Below are positions 11,435-21,921 of a stretch of DNA of 64,000 nt, one piece after another (within the stretch, counting starts at the first letter, position 1; each line of letters begins with the position of its first letter). The notes under the pieces are model-generated. The model made no database searches, had not been told where the DNA came from, and saw only the letters and a list, made by a program, of their open reading frames with translations. The translations under genes and the position numbers were made by a program. Origin of the DNA: Mycogone perniciosa (Eukaryota; Ascomycota; Sordariomycetes; Hypocreales; Hypocreaceae); NCBI GenBank assembly GCA_025331125.1, contig JAOALB010000128.1:1-64000 (forward strand), given 5' to 3'.

Positions 11435-14062
11435 CTTGACAATGTTGGAGCCTGGAGATAGCTTAAATTATAAATGAGGGACATGTGAAAATGATTTGAT
11501 TAGATCTTGGGTTGTTTGTATGCTGGCGGTGGTGTGGGCAAGGACAGATCGACAGCATGTCTCGACAGGAAAGGTTGAGGCTTTATCAACTCATCGATCT
11601 CGAGCCCAAGATCACAATTCTCGCTACACGAGCCCATAAACCCCGAGCCCCGCTTCAAAATGCAGGTTGTTGGTCAATGAGCACCTACCTTAGGCATGCA
11701 GAGTCTAAATGACCAATCTCTGTGTGGGTAGAAGTGTGATGACAACCAGTGGAAATTCACTAGCATGAACGTGGTGACAGCTCGCTTGGTGACAAGAGGT
11801 GACCAACAGACACCTGGATACATAAACCTGTTTCAATCAAGTTGACAGCATTCCGACCATAGGGTGGAAACCCGACATTAGAAACTGTGCGCTCTGTATG
11901 CGATAATCTTGGATCCAATTGCTCCATTCTTAGCGTGGAGATGTTCTTGCTTCTCAACAGACAAACTCGAGAGACGTTATAATCCCTGAAGCCCGTAACT
12001 GGTGTGTCTATCTTTTAGTCTTGGCATCTGAGTTTCCTCCATGGTACGTATCTGCGCTATTAAGGATTGTGGCATTTATACGGGCCGAGGCATTGTGAAA
12101 CTACTTCTGGAGCTCCATCGCATCTTCAATTGAACGGTCAAAGTTTGTCAATAAATCCAGGAATGTCCAAGCCAACAATGCGGCTTTTTCAAAAATCCCC
12201 AACCTGTTCCATATGCATGAGAAATCAGTAACCCACCTTAATGGATGAAGTAGCCGAGCCAAGACCAAATACTTGCGCAAAACAAAGTGCTATTGTCCTT
12301 GTGATGACGCTTTGGCGAGTTGGATACCCTGCAGTGGAAGAAAGAATCGAGTTAATGGCAAAGACAAGTGCAATGATGTAGAAGAAAAAATGCAAGTATA
12401 TGCGTTCAATAACCCTCTACTACCAAGTTCGAAGGCCTATATTGTAAGGTTTACTTTGTATGCTGGAGAAAGTCGAGAGAGTCTGAGTCTGTGACATGAT
12501 TGATGAGAGGCGCGGGGAGACTTGGCGCATGCATTGTACAATAGGCACAATAGACTCCATGCGCACAAAAAGCTCCACAATGTTATCTCATAAGTGAACA
12601 AGGCTACTATTAGCTGAGTCTTCGGTTTTATCACAATGCATGGCACAAGGGAATTGAGGAGAAGGAGAGTAGCCGACAACTTCAGTCCCGAGCTTAAAGC
12701 CGTAACGAGGTTCGGGCAGTCAACATATTTGCATTGGACACAATGATAATCGAGCGGAGAACTGCTGCAAAGTACGAAGCACCATTCTGCTGTTTTCCAT
12801 CGCTTTCCTCTCAGGCGCAGACATGGCCAGCAAATAGACATCTTAGAACCGTGGTTGTTTTTCTACTTCAGACCAGGCAGAGGATTCAGAAGCCTTGAGA
12901 CCTACCCGACATTGACAGCCACCGTGTCTAGAAGATAGCAGAGCGGTTTGATGCAAGGTAAGCCGGCAAATACATGTTACCCCATCACGGCAGGCGAGGC
13001 AGAGCGAATAAGACGTCAAGATACGCCCAGTTGAGCGCTCATTGCAGTTGAGACACGGCACACGTACATGTGGAATGCATCGCGGAATAGACAGTGCCCG
13101 CCAAATAGGCAAGTTGGCCAAGTTGTGGTGATGCTTAGTTATCATCATTGTTTGCATGTAAACTTAAACACCACAACTTTCACTATGATCAACGCGGTAG
13201 TGTCTCATAATCTCTATTCACATTCATCATCCTTAAACACGAATACCTTTCCACAATGCCCGTCAATGGAAGGTACATCGTTGCCCGCTCTCCAGGCGGC
13301 TTCGAATCCCTCGACTTTATATGTTTCTCGAGAAGGGAGACCGATTTGGCTCTGTCATTATCTTGCGTGTGGTGCCACCTGCTGTTTTATTCTGTCGTCC
13401 ACGAACTTTGAAGAATAAGGGAAAGACGAAAGTGCTAGCAATAACAACCAAGGCCAGTAATGGGAGTTCACCTAAATCACCAACACAGAGCACTCGATCA
13501 CTAACGTGGATACAGGCACCTTCCTCACTACCCCAGGTAAGGCCTGGTTCCTTTTGATGACTTGCATAGAAAGGCTCCCCTAGTCTACCCATTGCAATGC
13601 CATTCAGATGGAGGAAGAGACCGGCAGCTAAGGGGCTCCAAGCTTGAGCCTGGGTGCAACAGCGAATCACGCTGACGCGTCGTTGAGGTTGGCAAGACCG
13701 ACGGCGTAAGCCGTTACACGCGAGTATTGGTTGGTGTAACAAAAATGCGGTCATTTGCATCCTTGACCATGATATGAACATACAGTATTCAAAGCGCGAA
13801 ACATCCCAACGGAGTCGCCAGCATTGAAGAATCCTGGTCAAACAGAACGAGGGTTATTCTCGTCTCATCTTCCAGGGGTAGAAACCCGACATAGAGGCTC
13901 GAGAAGGTGGGGGAGAGAGCATGGCGTCGACAAGACTGTGTGTGTGTGTTCACCCTTACAGCTCTGTCGCTGCTATTAGGCAGTGTGTATCGAGAACGAA
14001 GGAGCGGAATGGATACGTCCATTTGAAAAATCCAGCTATTTAGCTCTCTAGTGCCAAGTTGG
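11435..14062. other. Intergenic, no gene supported
   Basis: Several medium open frames exist on both strands (for example 12843-13157 minus, 13317-13841 minus), but none shows a domain, a consistent exon structure or a credible start. A short (TG)n run lies near 13939. Confidence 0.5.
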
Positions 14063-14893
14063 TCAACCGCGTGGTGAATATGACCGGCGTCGATGCGGTC
14101 GCGAATGTCGGTCGTCATGACGGTCTCTGCTGCGATGCCGGTGATGCCGACCGTGCCTGTCATTGTCGTCCCGACCTCTGTCACGATCTCTCTCCCTGTC
14201 TCTGTCTCTGTCTCCGCCTTTGTCCCTATGGCTGTGCCTGGGCCTGTCTCGATCTCTGTCGCGGTCTCGATCTCTCTCCCTGCGTCTGTCCCGCTCCCGC
14301 TCCCTGCTGTTGTCTCGACCTTTGTCTCGACCTCTGTCCTTATCCCTATACCTATCTCTGTCTCTGTCTCCCTTTCGTTTGTCGTCGCTCGCGGAACCGA
14401 GAAGCTGCCGACGCTTACTTGGGTCGTTCATCATGGTCTCGAAGGCGGCCTGCTCCTGGCGCTTCATCGCCAGCAATGGGTCGTCGCGGATCTTGGCTGC
14501 CATATCACGGGCGCTGTTCGCATTCTGCAGCGCCATGAAGCCGTCTGCCCCCGTCGCCTTCTCCAGTGGTTTGTTGTTGTCGCTTTCTTTAATCATGTTG
14601 TCGATCCTCCTTTTGCCCAGCAAGAAGGCTTCGGTCTCTTCGCCTGCGCCAGCCTGGCCATCTGTCGGGCCCTGGTACATCCAGTCGACGCGGTCTATCC
14701 GCTTCTTCCCGCCAGCCGCCTCCAGCTGCTTCTGCAGCTCCTCTCTGGCGCGCTCCTCTTTGATTTCATCGATGCGCTGCTGGGTGCGTTTGCGCTCGGC
14801 GAGAGCTTTCTGCTCCTCCTCGTAGACGGCCTGCTGATTTCGTCGCAGTCCGGGATGGAAGGACTTTTTCAAGTTCAGATCCCCGCCTCCCAT
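14063..14893 (-). CDS. CWC25: Pre-mRNA splicing factor Cwc25
   Basis: Single exon, 276 residues. The N-terminus MGGGDLNLKKSFHPG and the following basic coiled coil (residues about 15-65, EEEQKALAERKRTQQRIDEIKEER) are the Cir_N/Cwc25 hallmark. KKRIDRVDWMYQGP follows, as in the family. The last 100 residues are an Arg-Asp/Arg-Glu/Arg-Ser low-complexity tail, common in metazoan and filamentous-fungal homologues and absent from the short yeast protein. Cwc25 joins the activated spliceosome to promote the first transesterification step. The start codon is 209 bp from the Fot1-like element, so that transposon probably sits in or beside the promoter. The complementary strand shows long open frames caused by the repetitive tail; these are shadows. 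Confidence 0.9.
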   Translation of the reverse strand: MGGGDLNLKKSFHPGLRRNQQAVYEEEQKALAERKRTQQRIDEIKEERAREELQKQLEAAGGKKRIDRVDWMYQGPTDGQAGAGEETEAFLLGKRRIDNMIKESDNNKPLEKATGADGFMALQNANSARDMAAKIRDDPLLAMKRQEQAAFETMMNDPSKRRQLLGSASDDKRKGDRDRDRYRDKDRGRDKGRDNSRERERDRRRERDRDRDRDRDRPRHSHRDKGGDRDRDRERDRDRGRDDNDRHGRHHRHRSRDRHDDRHSRPHRRRSYSPRG

Positions 14894-15102
14894 GATGGCG
14901 ACTGACTGCTATTATGGATGGGAAAGGGTGAAACAAAGTACAGAGCAACGTGGCGATGGTTTGCGGATTGTGGTGGAAGAAATGCAGTGGGCGGTTAAGG
15001 CTCTGTGACGATGAAGAGGCTGAAGGCGAAGGCTTGAAGAAGGCTGGCTGCGCCGCAGGGTGGCGCAGCTCCACAAATGTACTCAGTCCTTTGTACTCTG
15101 TA

Positions 15103-15148
15103 AGTCGGACCACCCCCTCTTCGGCCACCCGGGGTTCTCGGCCACCTA
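15103..15148 (+). repeat. Left terminal inverted repeat of the Fot1-like element
   Basis: 46 bp, begins AGTCGGACCACC and is exactly the reverse complement of 16912-16957. It is preceded by the TA target duplicate. Confidence 0.95.
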
Positions 15149-15246
15149 ATTCCTCAACACCACATTCCAACACCTAACTATCGCAACTGCGATTTTATAC
15201 CCAATTTTCGTAATCTTTTAAAATAAAATTAATTTTCTTTATTACA

Positions 15247-16850
15247 ATGCCTTTATACACGGAAGAACACGTAAAAAACGCGCTTTTCGACGTGAATAAT
15301 GGCTCTACATTACGGTCGGCTGCCTGTAAATGGGGAATTCTATGCTCAACTTTACAATCCCGGCATCAAGGGTCAGAAAACACCTCTATTACTTACGAAT
15401 CCCAGCAAAGGCTTTCTCAAATACAGGAAAATTATCTCCGTAACTGGATTTTTACCCAGTCAGCCCTAGGGCTGCCGCCAACGCATTTTCAATTAAAGAC
15501 CTTTATATCTCGAGTCTTAATTGCAGGCGGCGATACTAAACCACTTGGGAAACATTGGATTGAGGGTTTTTTACGCCGTAACCCGGAAATCAAGACTATT
15601 AGAGGCAAGGGCATTGATTTAGCCTGTATTAATAGGGCTACGACTAATAAAATTAAGGAATTCTTCGCCCTTTTTAACCTCCTAGCTATTAAGGTAATCC
15701 TACCTTAATATCGTTACAATATAGACGAGATAGGGCTTATGGAAGGCCTTAAAGGCAATAGCCTTATGCTTAGGAACTTAAAGAATAAAGCAGTAATAAA
15801 GAAGCAACCTAGATTGCGCTGTTAGACTATAATTATTAAGTGTATCTCAGCAACTGGCGAGGCAATTGACCTATTAGTTATTTTTCGCGGCCAATCTGTC
15901 TAACAGTAATGGTTTCCTTTAAATTTAGATCCATTTGAACGCTGGAACTTTATTTCATCAGATAAAGGTTAGACTAATAATGAAATTGCATTGCAGTGGT
16001 TGCAAGATATCTTTATTCCTTAAATAAAGCCAGAAATAAAGTAGTGGAGACTTTTAGTTGTTGACGGCTATAGGAGTTATATAACTGATAATTTTTTATA
16101 TAAATATTATTAGAATGATATCTATTTACTGTTCCTGCCGCTTTATTTATCCTATGTTCTTTAACCTCTTGATATCTCGATTTTCTCTTTAATTAAGTCT
16201 GTATATCGTTATAAAGTTGGAAAGCTTGCTATTAACGATTCCTCGCTATTTAGGAAAGCTTATTTTCTTTAATGCTATACTAAGGTAAAAGACTTAAGTC
16301 TATTAAAAAGAAATATACTATTAGGTTAGCGTGGGATAGGTCTATTCCCAGTTAATATAGCAAAACCATTGATGAACTATATGGTCTTGTCCCTGCCAGA
16401 ACAGCCTAAAACGCCAGCTTTAATAAAAAGGAGAGGAAGAACAACACAAATCGAAAGTTATATAACGCCTTTACGATTACAGTAAGTCTACAAGCTTATC
16501 AAAGACCTAGGAAAAGACAACTAAACTGACTTAACTACGCGGCTGCTATTCTGGAAGATTGGCAGGGGTCTGGATAGGCAAAACACTAAGTTGGCTACTG
16601 CTGAGGCTAAAATAAAGCAACTAGAATATTAAGTTAAACGTCTCCAGCCAAAAAAGAGGGTAAAAGTCACTGTAGATTATAATTAACGGTTTATTAAGAT
16701 TCCCTAGATTATAAAGATAAGGGAGCAACTAAAGAAGATATTAAATCCAGCTATAAGCTCAGTAGAAACGTTAAATCAAGGTTTTGAAGACCTCTGCTTC
16801 GAGTAGCAAATTGAATAGCTAGAAATTACTAGAATTTTTACTATTTTGGC
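15247..16850 (+). pseudogene. Fot1-type transposase, degenerate
   Basis: The ATG at 15247 starts 153 open codons covering the N-terminal helix-turn-helix region (Psq/CENP-B-like; TEEHVKNALFDVNNGSTLRSAA) and the second DNA-binding part (HWIEGFLRRNPEIK). Past a stop at 15706-15708 the same frame can be followed through YNIDEIGLMEG (first catalytic Asp/Glu box), a VVDGYRSY box where the family usually has DGH, and VL-stop-PLD. It is interrupted by roughly fifteen stops, most of them TAG or TAA. This pattern (CAG to TAG, many A/T third positions) is what RIP produces. No functional transposase can be made. Confidence 0.9.
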
Positions 16851-16911
16851 TATTTTATTAATAGAATTCAATGGTGTTGTGTTGGTGTTGTGTTGGTGTT
16901 GAGGGTGGATC

Positions 16912-16957
16912 TAGGTGGCCGAGAACCCCGGGTGGCCGAAGAGGGGGTGGTCCGACT
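16912..16957 (-). repeat. Right terminal inverted repeat of the Fot1-like element
   Basis: 46 bp, exact inverted copy of the left end, followed by TA at 16958-16959. The TA is itself the first two bases of an exact TACTCCGTA motif. Confidence 0.95.
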
Positions 16958-16959
16958 TA

Positions 16960-17282
16960 CTCCGTACCTAGGTGCGACTCTTCGCAAACAGAGACAATCA
17001 AATGTCGGTTTAACCACAAAGTCAAAGTCAAAGTCCGCCAAGCCAAGGTATTATTGGGCATTATTACTCAGGTCACACAGTGTTTGATTGTTTCGAATTG
17101 ATGAAGTGGAGTCGGCCAATTTTCATTCACTGGGTGAGTCTTCATTAATCTACTTCGTACTTCGTAGTCGTCACCATTTCCCTTACAGAGCAAGCCCAGC
17201 CCCGTATCGTACAAGGATGCAACCCTTTTTTTTTCCCTTTTGGTGTTCATTTCGTTCTTGCATATTCATCAACGTGGTTTCT
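16960..17282. other. Intergenic between the transposon and uS14m, no gene
   Basis: Contains two overlapping TACTTCGTA palindromes (17151-17159, 17158-17166). Nothing else is recognised. Confidence 0.6.
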
Positions 17283-17791
17283 TTACCAGCTTGCCCTCTT
17301 CACGCCTGGTAGATTTCCTGCCAATGCTTCCATTCTGAAGTTGAACTGCCCGCACGTCAGCATCTAGCTCCTCAACATCCACTCTGTCGCCGCATACTCT
17401 TGTCATCTTGAATGCTCTTAGAACACCTCGCCCTTGGCCACCCATTATACAACGGTTGCGGATCTGCGTCGGGCGTGTGTAGCAGTGCATCTGTGTCAGC
17501 TGCAGTTGGGCCGTGGCGCGTACTCGAGGAGGCAGGGTAGCATTCCGGATGATGTAGCGTAGTGCTTGCCTAAGGACAATCATTCAATCAGTATTGGTTC
17601 GTTTCCTATATGCGCTGGGAGGCCGTGGCCATGTTCGATCGGCTCGGCTCGTCGCCTGGGTGGGATTTTGAGGGTGAAAAGTACCTCTCTGTCTCGTTTT
17701 CCTCAAAGACCTTTCGCTTGGTATGGTCGCGAATAGTGCGGGCTTTGACGAAGCACCCCAGATCGAGTTTCTTCGCCCGGAACATTGACAT
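17283..17791 (-). CDS. MRP2: Mitochondrial small-subunit ribosomal protein uS14m
   Basis: Three exons: 17791-17685, 17569-17398 and 17345-17283, with introns of 115 and 52 bp, give 113 residues. The start MSMFRAKKLDLGCF and the core YIIRNATLPPRVRAQ-like stretch, then HCYTRPTQIRNRCIMGGQGRGV, are the S14 signature. The second intron is needed to reach the conserved C-terminus AGNLPGVKRASW; reading straight through it gives an unrelated tail. uS14 binds 16S-type rRNA in the head of the mitoribosomal small subunit. The gene looks intact and highly conserved. Confidence 0.92.
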
Positions 17792-19538
17792 GATTGCGGC
17801 GTTGGGGCGATGCAGCGCAGAGCGAACACAGCAGACGACGTTTGGAGCAGTTGGAATTGACTTAGATGAAACTTTGAACAATGACGGCGGATCGTTTCGG
17901 TGATGTTTAGCCGCGGAATTGCCGACGATGATCAAATCGGGAATCCCGCTTACATTACTCCGTAGTTGACGTCTCTCCCAAACGCAGGCAAATTGGAAAC
18001 GCCAAGTTGATGAGGTAGTTTCAAACAATGAAATTAGCCCGTTCGCGGTTTTATGTGGCGGAATGCCATTGAATTTTACTACACAATACGGAGTACGAAG
18101 TACTTCAGTATCAATACCAAGACGTACTCGTAGTACTATCTGGTGACCATACTCGTAATATCCACGACCCAATGTTGACGCCATTCCAAGACATGCGGGG
18201 TTCGTCTGTCCCCCTCGTTAGGTTGTCCAAGAGACAGGTCGTGGTATCAAGGCGTGTTGCCGAGAAATGCCTTTTTATTCCAAACCTGGGTTTGCGTCAG
18301 CCTCTCATATTATTTTGTTTATTATTAGTACACTATCAGGGTTTTAATATACTACCACGAGTACTATTGGTATTGGGCCAAGCATTGTACGGCAGGGAGG
18401 CATGGAATGACTTAGCCGCAGCAGTGACGACAACACCACTCTCACAACAACGCGGTGTTACAAGGGATTGCAAGGGAGTACGGAGTACTCCGTACTACTT
18501 CGTACTGCTCCAGCTGGAAATAGTACATGGCAGCACGGCCATCTCCACAGCCAAACTACGTGTACTCCTCGATCTCAACCCGTTGCAAAAGCTGTGTCTT
18601 GCAGGCCGCGATTCCAGAATACTCGTATGGACGAAGTAGACATCAATGGTTTAGTGGAGGCCTCGACAGGGAGGGAATGGCATCAAGTACCAGATACCTA
18701 CACCATGTTGTTGTCTGTGTGGGTGCAGAAGTTGCTCGACCTCGGCGTATCGACCTTATCGGCATTGTGACGCGCCAGTTCCCATTTTTCAGGAGATGCA
18801 TTTGTATACGCCTAGCCTGTTGTGGGCTAGCCCATGCCCCGACCCTGGTGCCGTTTTTCCCGGATTGTGGCTGCAAGGGAGCCAAAGTACCAGGTACTCG
18901 TATTCCAGGGCCTCCCTTGCGGCATCCAAGGTTATAGGTTCCTTGTGCTGTGCCCCAGATGTGCGAAGACCCCCGAAATTACCCACCACTGCAGGTACGC
19001 CCCTAACTAGCTCCTACTCCTGCTGCCATCACCGGCGAACTAGACTGGTGGTCTTCTTCTGGCCTTCAAGCCCCTAACTCAATCCTTTTTCTTTTCTCTC
19101 CCTCCTTTCATGCATCATCCACATCGTCAACTCACCACCGCCGCTCTTTGAAGCCTTTGGGAGACCCGAGCATTGCGTTTGCCAGAGGCCTCTGCCGTCT
19201 CTGCTCTCGCTGTGCGACTGTCTCGCCACGTCTGTCTCTCACTATCAGCACTATCACATCCATCACTCATTATCAAAACCATCGCGGCATCATTGTTCAC
19301 TCTCTCCGGTGATCCGCCTCACTGCTCTTGTCCAGCCACGCGCCGCTACGCTCACTCACTCACTCGCTCTCGATTTGACGCATCGCAATTCCTCTGCAGG
19401 GCCAGAGACGATTCTCCACATCTACTTTATTCCTTAATACCGTTCGCTCCACGGCTTCCCAGCTACGCTCATTCGCCCAGGGTTTACTCCAGCTCCTCGA
19501 ATACGTAACATCCCCATACACGACCATCACGAGTCAAA
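17792..19538. other. Intergenic; cluster of TACGGAGTA/TACGAAGTA palindromes and CT-rich leader
   Basis: No gene is supported. Exact or overlapping palindromes lie at 18087-18095, 18094-18102, 18479-18487, 18486-18494 and near 17964 and 18499. From about 19080 to 19500 the + strand becomes pyrimidine-rich, consistent with promoter and 5' leader of the CRH-like gene. Confidence 0.6.
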
Positions 19539-21099
19539 ATGCGTCACTACCGTCATCTTCTCGCCGCCGCGTCCCTTTTGGGTCTGGCCACGGCCCAGGT
19601 CCACACTGACTGCAATCCGATGGAGAACAGCACCTGTCCACCGGATCCAGCCTTTGGTACCGACCACACATTCTACTTCAACACCTCGCAGCCCGGTGAG
19701 CTTTGGGAAAGCCTTGCTGCTGGTAGTATCCAGTATGACAACGAACACGGTGCCGCATTCACCATCTCCAAGCAAGGCGACTCACCAACCCTCCGCACAA
19801 AGTTCTACATATTCTTCGGCCGCACTGAGATCTGGCTGAAAGTGGCCCCCGGTCGAGGCATTGTCAGCTCCACAATGTGGCTCAGCGACGTTCTTGATGA
19901 GGTTGATTGGGAGTTCCTAGGGGGCAACGACACACTTGCCACCACCAACTACTTCGGTAAAGGTGTTCAAGACTACCACAACGGTGCCAAACACGATGTG
20001 CCTGCTGGCGTGCAGGGCGAGTTTCACAACTACACTACCGTTTGGACCAAAGAAAAGATTGATTGGTACATCAATGGTGACCTCATTCGCACACTCAACG
20101 CCGCCTCTGCCAACGACACCTACTATTATCCTCAGACCCCCATGAGATTGAGTCTTGGCATTTGGGCCGGCGGAGACCCGTCTCTCCCAGACGGAACCCG
20201 ACAGTGGGCGGGTGGTGACACCGACTATGCCAATGGCCCATATACCATGTATGTCAAGAGTTGCCGAATTACCGACTTCAGTTCGGGCTCCGAGTACACG
20301 TACGGAGACAAGTCCGGCAGTTGGCAAAGTATTAAAATCGCACCGTAGGTTATTCCATACCCCCCCTGTTTTGTTTCGACATGCACCATGCTAACAACAA
20401 TCAAGTGGAAACTCAACTGCAGTAGAGTTTCTCAATGCCCAACCGAAGGAAACCTTGGCCCAAAAGTGGGCTGCCTTGCCCTCGACTACCAAGGCTGGCA
20501 TCTATGCGGGTGCCGGAGGTGTTGGTGCCATCATGATTGGATCCTTGCTATTCTACTGCATCAGGCAGCGCCGCATCGGTAGCAGAGAAGCCAGACTTGC
20601 CGATGAGAGGGAAAAGTCGGAGCGAATGGAGCTTGAAAAGTTCAAGAGGGACGGTGCTGAATCTGATGGATACACCGACTACGGCCACGATGATGATACC
20701 CGGGCAACAAGCAATGATGGTATGGTCAACGCCAGTGCCTACAATGTTGCCACGACGACAATCAGCCCACTCGACAATAAAGGCTGGGGTGGCCGTGTAG
20801 AGTCTCCCTTGCAGTCGCCCGTTCCGCTCCTCACCAATGAGCAGGGTGGAGTTCGTGGCTCTTCAGGTCCCGGCCAGTTCAATTTCGGTGTCCCCCCCTC
20901 TCCTGTCACTCCCGCCCCGGCACGTATCTCCAGTCCCGACATGTCTCCTCCTCGAGTGTCTTCTCCCCGAAGTCGCATCAGCTCACCCGGTCCGCAGCAG
21001 ATGGCGCAGGGGCTGCAAAGCCCAGGCCCGCTCACCCAAGTTAGGAACTTTAGTGTCAGCCACGCGGGATACCGAGGACTACCAGGCGGTGAACTTTGA
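19539..21099 (+). CDS. CRH-type GH16 chitin-glucan transglycosidase with membrane anchor
   Basis: Exons 19539-20344 and 20406-21099 (61-bp intron) give 499 residues. There is a signal peptide (MRHYRHLLAAASLLGLATA), then a GH16 domain with the catalytic motif DEVDWE at residues 120-125 (Glu121 nucleophile, Glu125 acid/base by family analogy). The glycan-binding stretch WYINGDLIRTL follows. Residues about 299-321 form a single transmembrane helix (AGIYAGAGGVGAIMIGSLLF), with a basic stop-transfer RQRR and a 175-residue Ser/Pro-rich cytoplasmic tail. CRH enzymes cross-link chitin to beta-glucans in the wall. Many relatives end in a GPI signal; here the helix is internal, so the enzyme is likely a type I membrane protein. 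The long tail may carry phosphorylation or sorting signals. Confidence 0.9.
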
Positions 21100-21921
21100 G
21101 AAACATCATGGGAAAGTTTTCTGTGATGACAAAGGAGGGCCCACAAGGCAATTGGATGACTGGCATAATTTCTTTTGGTCTCTTATGACTGTTTCGCATT
21201 TGACTTGCCTCCATCTTGGATGGCGTTTAGGTGTTAGTTAGAGGATGCATGGCGAGCTTGACAGCTTTTTTGAAGGAATATTTTATTTGGTTACAGAGCG
21301 CAGGCATATAATCGCAGCTATTCCGTGGACCTGAGCCACTCATTGAGCATCGTAACTCCATTCAACCCACCTATTCGTTGATGAATCCGCCTACTGTGAT
21401 GTGCTCGATTGTCAACACGCCCTTCTGGGGGATATCTGAATTGTTGGCTAGTATGGAAAAGCAAACTCGAGCATGAATCTTCCGTCATCAATGGAAACCA
21501 ACCACTGTTTCATTGATATGCCCATTTTGTAGAGAAGCAACATTAAATCTGAACTTGTCCATTCTACCAATTCTCACAGCCTTTTCTAGACCAGCAAAGC
21601 TTGTCTACTTATGCCATCTGGTGCTCGTATCTCCTCCCTCATTTAGTCGTGGCATCCTACCCTGGTGAGAGTAGCAAAACGCCACTGGAGAGCTCCGAAT
21701 GCGATTGTATGTACATTACCTACCTCAGTCAAGTTAGCAACTTCCATCCCGAAATATTCCCGGAGTTATATTTACCAAACGGAGAACACATGGTCGTCGA
21801 GTTCCACTGCAGTCTCGTGTTTTCCACTGTTGCCTTTGCTAATGAAGTTAAGCCCTACTCTCTCACGCTCCTGGTTAAGTAGTCTCCTGTATTAACGTTT
21901 TGCCTAAAAGAATCGACCCTT
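21100..21921. other. Intergenic, no gene recognised
   Basis: 3' flanks of two convergent genes. The short frame at 21601-21882 has no domain. Confidence 0.55.

Larger units (their letters stand above)
15103..16957 (+). mobile_element. Fot1/pogo-type Tc1-mariner DNA transposon, RIP-damaged
   Basis: The element spans 1,855 bp and is bounded by perfect 46-bp terminal inverted repeats (15103-15148 and 16912-16957) and a TA duplication (15101-15102, 16958-16959). Just inside each repeat are CAACACCA-type subterminal repeats. The interior is AT-rich and carries a broken transposase. Length, TA target and repeat length fit fungal Fot1/pogo elements. The intact terminal repeats suggest that it moved fairly recently or was mobilised in trans before mutation. 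Confidence 0.93.

Noticed and set aside
12843..13157. Cys-rich minus-strand frame that could be a zinc-binding protein (CLNC...CLAC)
   Set aside because: No continuous exon chain, frame changes without splice sites, and no recognisable family; too weak to call.
13317..13841. 174-residue minus-strand frame
   Set aside because: No domain, irregular composition, and the other strand is equally open; no support as a gene.
14093..14905. Long open frames on the + strand opposite Cwc25
   Set aside because: They are shadows of the Arg/Asp-rich repetitive tail on the minus strand and encode only Val/Ser/Leu low-complexity sequence.
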